29,918 nucleotides of DNA from Candidatus Hydrogenedentota bacterium (GTDB taxonomy: Bacteria > Hydrogenedentota > Hydrogenedentia > Hydrogenedentales > GCA-2746185). Of this stretch, positions 1 to 5,859 are shown piece after piece. A program made the position numbers and the translations under genes. Under the pieces are notes generated by a model. The model was given only the letters and a program-made list of their open reading frames with translations. It was not told the DNA's origin and did no database searches. Each line of letters starts with the position of its first letter. Within the stretch, counting starts at the first letter, position 1. The stretch is from positions 1-29,918 of the forward strand of contig JASJYE010000002.1 of assembly GCA_030123645.1 (NCBI GenBank). The letters are read 5' to 3'.

Positions 1-2
1 GA

Positions 3-245
3 ATCCCGCATTACATCTGGCAGACGGCGGAAGATATCCGAGTAAGGACATCGCATAGGGTGATGGATGGCAAGCTGGCCCGCTGGGATGACGCCACACT
101 CTACGCCGAAGTCTCGGAGCCTACTGTCTGGAAATCTCGCAGCGGCATTAGTGCCGTTGAACTTCACCCAGGCGAGGATGTTCAGTGCCGGTGCTTCGGT
201 GAGCCGTTCATCCGGGAACTTGAGCGCGAAGAGGAGGCAGCATGA
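3..245 (+). CDS. Phage head morphogenesis protein, Mu gpF/SPP1 gp7-like (C-terminal end only)
   Basis: The reading frame is open from the window edge, so this is the C-terminal 80 residues of a longer protein. The tail carries the pattern seen in Mu gpF/SPP1 gp7 minor head proteins: an RTSHRVMDG segment, a tryptophan-rich turn, then HPGEDVQCRC, the conserved His/Cys end of the domain. These proteins sit inside the capsid near the portal and assist DNA packaging or ejection. Its stop overlaps the next start (ATGA at 242-245), consistent with translational coupling in the head operon. The portal and terminase genes expected upstream lie outside the window. Family assignment rests on the conserved C-terminal motif only. 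Confidence 0.75.
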   Translation: MPHYIWQTAEDIRVRTSHRVMDGKLARWDDATLYAEVSEPTVWKSRSGISAVELHPGEDVQCRCFGEPFIRELEREEEAA

Positions 246-832
246 GTAAGACGAGCTTCGAGGCAATGGAGGGGACCAACAGGCGCAGTCCCGATGCTGC
301 GCTTGATCCAGACACCGGCTACTCGATATTCATGTCCTCGCAAGAGCATGACATTCACGAGGGCAACTCATGGGAGATGTTCCTGGAATCGCTCAACCTT
401 GCATCCGGTAGCGTTGTCGAAATTCAAATATCCACCGGCGACAACGAAGTCCACCTGCAAAATATCCACTTCTGGTCCGACGCGGCGATAGCTCGAATGG
501 AATTACTGGGAGGCGTGAGCCTGACTACGGGCACCACCGCTATCGTTCCGGTCAATCGCAACCGCGACCCGCTTCGCATCAAGACGAAGCCTGATGACCT
601 CTTGATATTTTCTGACCCGGCCGGGATTACCGGCGGTGCGCTGATGGAATCCACTCTGTTCGGCGGCGGCGCAGGTGTAGGTCAATCCGCAGCTGCAGGG
701 AGCGGGGATATTGGCGATGAGTTTATTCTCGCCAAGAATACCGATAACATCCTCAGGCTGACCCACCTCGAGCCAACCAACGCGAGGAACTTCCTCCTGA
801 GCGTGTTTTTCTATCTGAACGTCAGGAGCTAG
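242..832 (+). CDS. Conserved phage virion-type protein, head region
   Basis: This 196-residue soluble protein has no signal or membrane segment. Visible landmarks are HDIHEGNSWE near residue 40, a central VPVNRNRDP near 101-109, a Gly/Ala-rich stretch (about 140-155) and DEFILAKNT near 160. This order (HEG, then NRNR, then EFIL) recalls a family of beta-rich virion proteins encoded beside capsid genes in many phages, but I cannot name it with certainty. The start is fixed by the ATGA overlap with the upstream head protein and by GAGGAGG just upstream. A head decoration or fibre role is inferred from position only. Confidence 0.6.
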   Translation: MSKTSFEAMEGTNRRSPDAALDPDTGYSIFMSSQEHDIHEGNSWEMFLESLNLASGSVVEIQISTGDNEVHLQNIHFWSDAAIARMELLGGVSLTTGTTAIVPVNRNRDPLRIKTKPDDLLIFSDPAGITGGALMESTLFGGGAGVGQSAAAGSGDIGDEFILAKNTDNILRLTHLEPTNARNFLLSVFFYLNVRS

Positions 833-857
833 GGGTTTAGATTGGACGAGGGAAATC

Positions 858-2036
858 ATGCCTGAAGACGTCAAGCGCTACGACTTCATGACCTTACCGG
901 GCAGCATTACGCGGACAGACGAAGGCTTCATCGAAGCTGACCCCGTCGTGACGCGCATGGGGGTATTCTCCTATCGCATGCCTGACGGAACCGTGCGCAA
1001 GGAATTCCGTTCTGACGCGGAGGTTTTTGATCAGGCTTCGCTCGCATCCATGCGGATGATTCCCATAACGAATACGCACCCCAATGATTTCGTCACCTCC
1101 GCGAACGTAGGTTCTCTCGGCGTTGGAATGACCGGAGAGAACGCGCGCCGCGACGGAGAGAACGCCCGCGTTCCCATCAAGGTGACCGACGAGGGCGGGG
1201 TCAAAGCAATCGAGGGCGGTAGGATTCAACTGTCTCTGGCCTATAATTGTCAGGTAGAACGAAAGGATGGGGTCTTCAACGGCGAAGTATACACGCACGT
1301 CCAGAGGCGGATTCGATACAATCACCTTGCGCTCTGCGACAAAGCGCGCGCGGGTGCGCAAGCCACATTACGGCTTGACACGCAGGATGCAGTAATGGTA
1401 GAAACCGGACATAAGAAGTCCGATTCGCGAAAGGAGACAAAGACGATGCCCGACACGGTGAAGCTCAGGCTCGATTCCTCTGGTATATCGTATGATGTCC
1501 CGGTGGAAGTCGAATCAGAATACGCCACGATTCGCAAGGATCGTGACGGCGCGGTTACGAAGCTGGCCGCCGAGACGAAGGCGAAAGACGAACTACAAGG
1601 CAAGCACGACGCCTTGACCGCCGAGACGGAGAAGCTCAAAAAGGTGGACAACGGCAGCGCCATCGCCAAGGGCGTCAAGGCTCGCGTGGCGCTCGTGGAG
1701 GCGGTTCGCCCCATGCTCTCGAAGGAAGACGCCAAGAAGGCGGACGAGATGACCGATGCCGAGCTGCGCATCGCGGCCATCAAAGCGACCGACGACAAAT
1801 TCGACGCGAAGGACAAGGACGGCAAGGACAGGTCCGAGGATTACCTCGCGGCCCGTTTCGATGCCGCCGTGGTCACCTTCAAGAAGCTGGACGCCGCCAA
1901 GAAAAAGCAGGGCGCGGCCGTCGTCGGCGACGGCTCGGGCCACACGGATGACGTGCCCGACCTGGACAAGCTCCGTCAGGACATGATGGACCGCCAGGAC
2001 GGGAAGATGAAGCCCAAGGACAAGGACAAGGAATAG
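858..2036 (+). CDS. DUF2213 prohead protease fused to scaffold domain
   Basis: The protein has 392 residues. Residues 1-175 match the DUF2213 type, thought to be a capsid maturation protease. Candidate catalytic residues are His74 in ITNTHP, Ser126 in IQLSLAY and His156 in YNHLALC, followed by ARAGA, which resembles the NH..L..RAG motif of prohead proteases. Residues about 215-265 are a charged Lys/Glu/Ala coiled coil, and the C-terminus is highly charged (ends KPKDKDKE), as in scaffolding proteins. The protease would process head proteins after assembly while the scaffold half directs capsid assembly. A good Shine-Dalgarno (GAGGGAAAT) precedes ATG 858. The gene also contains an internal in-frame start, listed separately. 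The protease role is family knowledge; the catalytic residues are inferred from motifs. Confidence 0.8.
   Translation: MPEDVKRYDFMTLPGSITRTDEGFIEADPVVTRMGVFSYRMPDGTVRKEFRSDAEVFDQASLASMRMIPITNTHPNDFVTSANVGSLGVGMTGENARRDGENARVPIKVTDEGGVKAIEGGRIQLSLAYNCQVERKDGVFNGEVYTHVQRRIRYNHLALCDKARAGAQATLRLDTQDAVMVETGHKKSDSRKETKTMPDTVKLRLDSSGISYDVPVEVESEYATIRKDRDGAVTKLAAETKAKDELQGKHDALTAETEKLKKVDNGSAIAKGVKARVALVEAVRPMLSKEDAKKADEMTDAELRIAAIKATDDKFDAKDKDGKDRSEDYLAARFDAAVVTFKKLDAAKKKQGAAVVGDGSGHTDDVPDLDKLRQDMMDRQDGKMKPKDKDKE
1446..2036 (+). CDS. Nested in-frame scaffold protein (internal start of the protease-scaffold gene)
   Basis: An ATG at 1446 is in frame with the 858 gene (codon 197) and has a near-perfect Shine-Dalgarno, AAGGAG at 1431-1436, nine bases upstream. 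It would give a 196-residue protein made only of the coiled-coil and acidic/basic scaffold part, starting MPDTVKLRL. The start falls exactly at the junction between the protease domain and the scaffold domain. This is the same arrangement as lambda C/Nu3, where the scaffold is made separately from an internal start. The signal is directly visible; actual use of the start is inferred. Confidence 0.6.
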   Translation: MPDTVKLRLDSSGISYDVPVEVESEYATIRKDRDGAVTKLAAETKAKDELQGKHDALTAETEKLKKVDNGSAIAKGVKARVALVEAVRPMLSKEDAKKADEMTDAELRIAAIKATDDKFDAKDKDGKDRSEDYLAARFDAAVVTFKKLDAAKKKQGAAVVGDGSGHTDDVPDLDKLRQDMMDRQDGKMKPKDKDKE

Positions 2037-2039
2037 CTC

Positions 2040-2069
2040 GACGAGGAGCGATGAGGAGCGACGAGGAGC
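2040..2069 (+). repeat. Three tandem 10-bp Shine-Dalgarno-like repeats
   Basis: The sequence GAYGAGGAGC occurs three times in direct succession (2040-2049, 2050-2059, 2060-2069). Each copy contains a GAGGAG ribosome-binding core. Two possible starts for the cement gene (2051 and 2075) lie within or after the array. The array may be a ribosome stand-by site or simple repeat expansion. Confidence 0.6.
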
Positions 2070-2074
2070 AAGCC

Positions 2075-3178
2075 ATGGTGCAGTTGAACTACGATACGGA
2101 CTTCACCCAAGCGCTCGCGGGCACGCGCGTCGACGCGGGGGTTGACTACGTCATCAGCCGCGCGGCGCAGGAGATCATCCCGTTTGGGGTGGTCATCGGT
2201 TCGGTGGCCGGTCAGGCGGATCAGTGCCGGGCGCCCATCGCCAACAGCATCGTCGTCACGGATGACGGCGGGGCGTGGACCGCTCTTGACCTCGTGGTGG
2301 TCATCAGCGGCGTCACGATCACCACGACGTTCAGCTCGAACAAAGCAACGTCCATGGCGCTGGTTGCCACGAACATCGCGGCGCTGGACTTCATTTCCAC
2401 GGCCGTATACGACAGCGGCAACGACATAATCACCATCGTTGCCCGCGACAACGTCGCCCTTTCCGTCACCGTCGACGTGTCAGGCATCACCGGCAACATG
2501 ACGATTGACTCAATCGTCGCCAGCATGACTGACCGCGTGCTTGGCATTTCGCTCCGCGACACCATCGAGGCCGGTTCGTCGCGCGTCGAAGTGAATGACC
2601 GGGCCTTGTTCACCCTCAGCGGTGACGTGCTCGCCTCAAGCGACACGGTGAACGGCGTCATCAATGGCGTGGCCCTTACCGAAGTGACCTTCGCAACGTC
2701 GGAGGCCGTGACGCTTCAGCTCGTGGCGAACGCGATCAAGCGGGTCGCGGGCGTGTCAAACGCCGTCATTGACACGGCGCTTCGCACCGTTGACATCACC
2801 ATGAATGCCGGGCTGCCCTTGAACTCGGCAAGCCTGACCGTGGTTGACGACAGCGCAGGCACTGCGGCATTCGACGTCGGTGTTTTCTCCGCGCAGGGCG
2901 TCAACATCAGCCGCAACGTGGCCAAGTTCGCGCCGACAGAAACCGTTCCGGTCGAGCGCAAGGGCCAGATTCACGTCCAGTGCGAAGAGGACATGACCCC
3001 GGCCAGCTCCGTGTTCTTCCGCATTCAGGCCACGGCGTCATTCGCGCAGCGCGGCCGCCTGCGGACCGACATCGACAGTGGTACGGCTATCGCAACCTCG
3101 GACATTCTCGTGACCGCCAACAGCTTTACCGACGTCAACGGTCAGCGCGTTGTGCCCGTGGAGCTTAACCTGCCCTAG
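2075..3178 (+). CDS. Structural cement-like capsid protein with two inserted beta domains
   Basis: I chose ATG 2075 (367 residues) because GAGGAG at 2063-2068 is correctly spaced; an in-frame ATG at 2051 is possible. The N-terminus (YDTDFTQALAGTRVD, then AAQEIIPFGVVIG) and C-terminus (KFAPTETVPVERKGQIHV, ending VVPVELNLP) look like phage cement proteins that clamp capsomers. The usual compact protein is interrupted by two related beta modules, at about residues 67-148 and 178-270. Each has a strand, an NG or SG turn, a T/S-rich strand, then a helix of the type TS.ALVA.NIA. Related modules occur in the sheath and baseplate J proteins of this phage. The position just before the major capsid gene supports a head role. 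Confidence 0.65.
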   Translation: MVQLNYDTDFTQALAGTRVDAGVDYVISRAAQEIIPFGVVIGSVAGQADQCRAPIANSIVVTDDGGAWTALDLVVVISGVTITTTFSSNKATSMALVATNIAALDFISTAVYDSGNDIITIVARDNVALSVTVDVSGITGNMTIDSIVASMTDRVLGISLRDTIEAGSSRVEVNDRALFTLSGDVLASSDTVNGVINGVALTEVTFATSEAVTLQLVANAIKRVAGVSNAVIDTALRTVDITMNAGLPLNSASLTVVDDSAGTAAFDVGVFSAQGVNISRNVAKFAPTETVPVERKGQIHVQCEEDMTPASSVFFRIQATASFAQRGRLRTDIDSGTAIATSDILVTANSFTDVNGQRVVPVELNLP

Positions 3179-3188
3179 TTTGAGGGCA
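3171..3188 (+). other. Stem-loop between cement and capsid genes
   Basis: TGCCCT at 3171-3176 pairs with AGGGCA at 3183-3188 across a 6-base loop. It overlaps the stop of the cement gene and lies upstream of the major capsid Shine-Dalgarno. No T-run follows, so it is more likely an mRNA stability or processing element than a terminator. Confidence 0.4.
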
Positions 3189-3216
3189 TAGGAATAGGGC
3201 AGAAAAGGAGAAAACG

Positions 3217-4191
3217 ATGCCACCGCCCAACATCGCACAGATGGAACTCGCGCGGCACCTGGACGCCGGCGAGACGGTCTTCCTCGAGCGCGAGCTCACC
3301 TTCGTCATGGCTCGAGTTATACAGAAGGATTATCCGCAGCTGGAAGCGATGCTCATTCTCCCCATCGACCGCAGCGCGTCCCCGGCCGACCGGACGATTC
3401 TCTGGCGCGAGTTCGACGCTACCGGCCTCGCCAAGATCGTTGCGAACTACGCCAGCGACTTGCCGCGCGTGGACGTGTTCGGCGAGGAGCACAACGTTCC
3501 CATCCGCAGCCTTGGCGCCTCATATGGCTTCAGCGTTCAGGACGTTCGTGAGGCCGCGAAGACGGGCCGAAGTCTTGAGCAGCGCAAGGCCACCGCCGCG
3601 CGCACCGCCATCGAGCAGCTGAAAAACCGCATCGGCTTCAACGGCGACTCGACGCACGGCCTCCTCGGGCTGTTCACAACGCCCAACACAAACGACGTGA
3701 CGGCCGGGACAGCGTCGGCGTCACCGAACGGCACGGCGTGGTCATCCGCCAGCGGCAAAACTCCTGACGAGATTCTGGAAGACCTGACCAACCTTCAGGA
3801 CTCCGTCAGGAACGCGACCAATGGCGTTCACAGGGCGACGCATTTGGTCATCCCTGCGAACTCGTTTGCGTTCATCAAGAACACGCCACGCGCCTCCGGT
3901 TCGGACAAGTCGATCCTGACCTGGTTCAAGGATCAGAATCCGGGCATCGAGATCATGGACGCATTCAGCTTCCAGGTGGTCACGAACCTTCCGTCAGGCG
4001 CGTCCGGATCGGATTCCGTCGCGATGGCATACGTCAAGGACCCGGATCTTCTCGCGTTCGCTATCCCGATGGCCTTCACTCAGCACCCGCCGGAGTCTCG
4101 CAACCTCGAGTTCATCGTGAACGTCGAGGAGCGGGTGGGCGGCCTCATCGTCTGGAAGCCGCTGACCATTTCGTTCATGGAAGGCGTCTAG
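3217..4191 (+). CDS. Major capsid protein (encapsulin-like HK97 fold, DUF2184 type)
   Basis: The protein has 324 residues, a normal size for a processed-head HK97-fold capsid protein. It has an N-terminal helix with LARHLDAGETVFLERELTFV, a central helix-rich P-domain with LEQRKATAARTAIEQ, a GLLGLF segment, and a C-terminal block with QHPPESRNLEF followed by VEERVGGLIVWKPLTI. These features match the DUF2184 capsid family. ATG 3217 is preceded by AAAAGGAGAAAACG, one of the best ribosome sites in the window, as expected for the most abundant virion protein. Stem-loops flank the gene on both sides. The neighbours, protease-scaffold and cement genes upstream and connector genes downstream, fit a standard head module. 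Confidence 0.85.
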   Translation: MPPPNIAQMELARHLDAGETVFLERELTFVMARVIQKDYPQLEAMLILPIDRSASPADRTILWREFDATGLAKIVANYASDLPRVDVFGEEHNVPIRSLGASYGFSVQDVREAAKTGRSLEQRKATAARTAIEQLKNRIGFNGDSTHGLLGLFTTPNTNDVTAGTASASPNGTAWSSASGKTPDEILEDLTNLQDSVRNATNGVHRATHLVIPANSFAFIKNTPRASGSDKSILTWFKDQNPGIEIMDAFSFQVVTNLPSGASGSDSVAMAYVKDPDLLAFAIPMAFTQHPPESRNLEFIVNVEERVGGLIVWKPLTISFMEGV

Positions 4192-4206
4192 GCAACTCAG
4201 CGAATC

Positions 4207-4236
4207 GGCGCACCCTGTCAATGGGCGGGGTGCGCC
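4207..4236 (+). other. Strong stem-loop after the major capsid gene
   Basis: GGCGCACCC at 4207-4215 pairs perfectly with GGGTGCGCC at 4228-4236 around a 12-base loop. The next bases are AAAATGGGAGG rather than a T-run, so a classical Rho-independent terminator is unlikely on either strand. A role in protecting the 3' end of the capsid mRNA or in partial attenuation is plausible. The hairpin contains the alternative start at 4221 of the next gene, which argues for the start at 4257. Confidence 0.55.
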
Positions 4237-4256
4237 AAAATGGGAGGACGGAAGTC

Positions 4257-4637
4257 ATGGGGAAGAACGCAGCGCCGAAAGCAGTGGCGCCAAAGAATGT
4301 CATGGTCGTAAACAATCAGACGCACCTCGTCCATTTCCACGGCACGATTCTCAGGCCGGGCGTCAACAGCGTGCCCGCAGCGGTCGCCGAGAAGATGAAA
4401 GCGCATCCGCACATCAAGAAGCTTTGCAGCGTACGCAACGGCAAAGCTCTTGAGATCACGAAGGCCGCGCCTTCGACAAAGGAGCTGTCACCCGACGAGG
4501 CCGAGGCGCTTGTCGGTAAGACGAACGATCCCGAGATCCTCGATGGCTATCGCGACGAAGACGCACGCCCGAGCGTCGCCAAGGCCATCGCCGACAAAAA
4601 GGAAGCCATCGGCCCGACTGCGGTCAAGAAGGGCTAG
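4257..4637 (+). CDS. Hypothetical phage head-neck region protein
   Basis: The protein has 126 residues from ATG 4257, chosen because GGGAGG at 4242-4247 is well spaced; the longer frame from 4221 starts inside a hairpin. After a short Lys/Ala/Pro tail (GKNAAPKAVAPK), residues about 12-60 form a small domain with VMVVNNQTHLVHFHGT. The C-terminal half is helical, with DPEILDGYRDEDARPSVAKA, resembling short helical repeat units. I do not recognise a named family. Position between the capsid gene and a DUF4054-type connector suggests a small virion or assembly protein. Confidence 0.6.
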   Translation: MGKNAAPKAVAPKNVMVVNNQTHLVHFHGTILRPGVNSVPAAVAEKMKAHPHIKKLCSVRNGKALEITKAAPSTKELSPDEAEALVGKTNDPEILDGYRDEDARPSVAKAIADKKEAIGPTAVKKG

Positions 4638-4640
4638 GCC

Positions 4641-4982
4641 GTGGCTCAGACCATCACGGCGATTGTTGTGCTGCGCAATCCCGTCTTGACCGGGGATTCG
4701 CGGCTCAGTGACATGATCGAGCTTGCCACGCCCCGGCTGTCAACCGCCACGTTCGGCGACCACTTCAACGAAGCCGTGGCCTTGCTCGTGCTCCACATGT
4801 ACGAAATCGGCGACCGCGGTGGTGCGGGCGGGCCGGTCACAAGCGAAAAGGAGGGCCAGTTGGCGCGTTCATTCGCTGCCGCTGCCTCAAGTGGCGCTCT
4901 CAGTGATACCTCCTGGGGCCGGGAGCTTGAACGCCTGACGCGCAGCCTGCATTTCTTTCCCCGCACGAGGATGATGACCTGA
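4641..4982 (+). CDS. Head-tail connector protein, DUF4054-like
   Basis: This 113-residue protein starts at GTG 4641, just after the previous stop. The central helix LVLHMYEIGDRGG, the PVTSEKEG turn and the end block SDTSWGRELERL followed by FFPRTRM match the DUF4054 connector family, which binds below the portal. The length is typical. It overlaps the next gene by ATGA at 4979-4982. The neighbouring gene order (capsid, connector, gpG-like, closure, terminator) is that of a neck module. Confidence 0.75.
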   Translation: MAQTITAIVVLRNPVLTGDSRLSDMIELATPRLSTATFGDHFNEAVALLVLHMYEIGDRGGAGGPVTSEKEGQLARSFAAAASSGALSDTSWGRELERLTRSLHFFPRTRMMT

Positions 4983-5515
4983 TGGCCAAATCTGTTTTGA
5001 TCGACAGAGACCTGGGCTGGCGAGAGCTCTTCCGGAAGATCACGCGTGGCGGCGAAGCCTTCGCTAAGATCGGCATTCAGCAGGATACCAGGAGAGAGCA
5101 AAAGGACGGAAAGGGTCCTATTGACATGGTGCAACTCGCGGCCATTCACGAGTTCGGCGCACCGAAAGCCGGGATTCCTGAGCGCTCGTTCATTCGGGCA
5201 TGGCATGATTCGCACCGCGCGCAGATTACGCAGTTGCAGGCACGGCTTGGGCGGCAATTCATTGATGGGAAAATAACGCTTCGTCAGATGATTGCGAAGC
5301 TTGGAGCATTTGGTCAGGGCGGCATCAGGAAGTTCATTGTAGCACTGAAACAGCCTATCCTAGCGAAGAGCACGGTTCGGAGGCGCCGCAAAGGCACTGG
5401 AAAAAACAAGGACGTGCATAGCGACAATCCGCTTGTCGACACCGGCCAGCTTGTCGCCTCGGTCTTTTCCATCTCAGTAATTCGTGGCGTCGAAGTCGAG
5501 AGGACCGGCCCTTGA
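4982..5515 (+). CDS. Virion morphogenesis/neck protein (Mu gpG or HK97 gp10-like)
   Basis: The protein has 177 residues. The segment LAAIHEFGAPKAGIPERSF (about residues 52-70) is the hallmark of phage virion-morphogenesis and tail-completion proteins of the Mu gpG/HK97 gp10 group. It is followed by a helical region and a basic RRRRKGTGK stretch, then NPLVDTGQLVAS, also conserved in these families. The role is joining head to tail. It starts in an ATGA overlap and ends overlapping a TTG start of the next gene. Confidence 0.75.
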   Translation: MAKSVLIDRDLGWRELFRKITRGGEAFAKIGIQQDTRREQKDGKGPIDMVQLAAIHEFGAPKAGIPERSFIRAWHDSHRAQITQLQARLGRQFIDGKITLRQMIAKLGAFGQGGIRKFIVALKQPILAKSTVRRRRKGTGKNKDVHSDNPLVDTGQLVASVFSISVIRGVEVERTGP

Positions 5516-5859
5516 GCTTCCGACAATCCCATACTCTCTTTCGGCCCCAAGCCGGTAGTTACGTGGATGGTACATGGGTCTCGCCCGGCTTTGATTCAAT
5601 ATCCATCACTGCGAGCATCCAGCCCGCGACAGGTAAAGACTTGCAGAACGTTCCCGAGGGCCAGCGGAACAGCGCCGTCTTTGCCGTGTTCACTTCCACC
5701 GAAATCAAGGTCGCGGAACAGGCAACGGCCTCCGAGGACCCGGGGACAGAAGCTGACGAAATCGAAATCGGCGGCATCCGGCACATAGCTGTGCATATCG
5801 AATCGTGGGGCAATGACATCATCAATCATTATCGGGCGCTCTTTGCGAGGATCAAATAG
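5512..5859 (+). CDS. Head closure-type neck protein
   Basis: The 115-residue protein starts at TTG 5512, which overlaps the upstream TGA at 5513-5515. The body has a beta-rich profile: GSYVDGTWVSPG, then ITASIQPATGKDLQNVPEGQR, then VFAVFTSTEI and an EIGG turn. The SI.ASIQP..G.DLQ..PEG pattern is common in small phage neck proteins that plug the connector or complete the head. Position directly before the tail-terminator domain supports this. Start and family are moderately certain; no better ATG exists near the 5' end. Confidence 0.65.
   Translation: MSFRQSHTLFRPQAGSYVDGTWVSPGFDSISITASIQPATGKDLQNVPEGQRNSAVFAVFTSTEIKVAEQATASEDPGTEADEIEIGGIRHIAVHIESWGNDIINHYRALFARIK

Noticed and set aside
1375..1404. 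TTGACA with TAGAAA as an internal promoter before the nested scaffold start
   Set aside because: The -10 is poor and the spacer is 18 bases; a translational internal start explains the arrangement without a promoter.
4221..4256. Upstream start for the gene ending at 4637
   Set aside because: This start lies in the loop of a strong hairpin and lacks a ribosome site; ATG 4257 has GGGAGG at proper distance.
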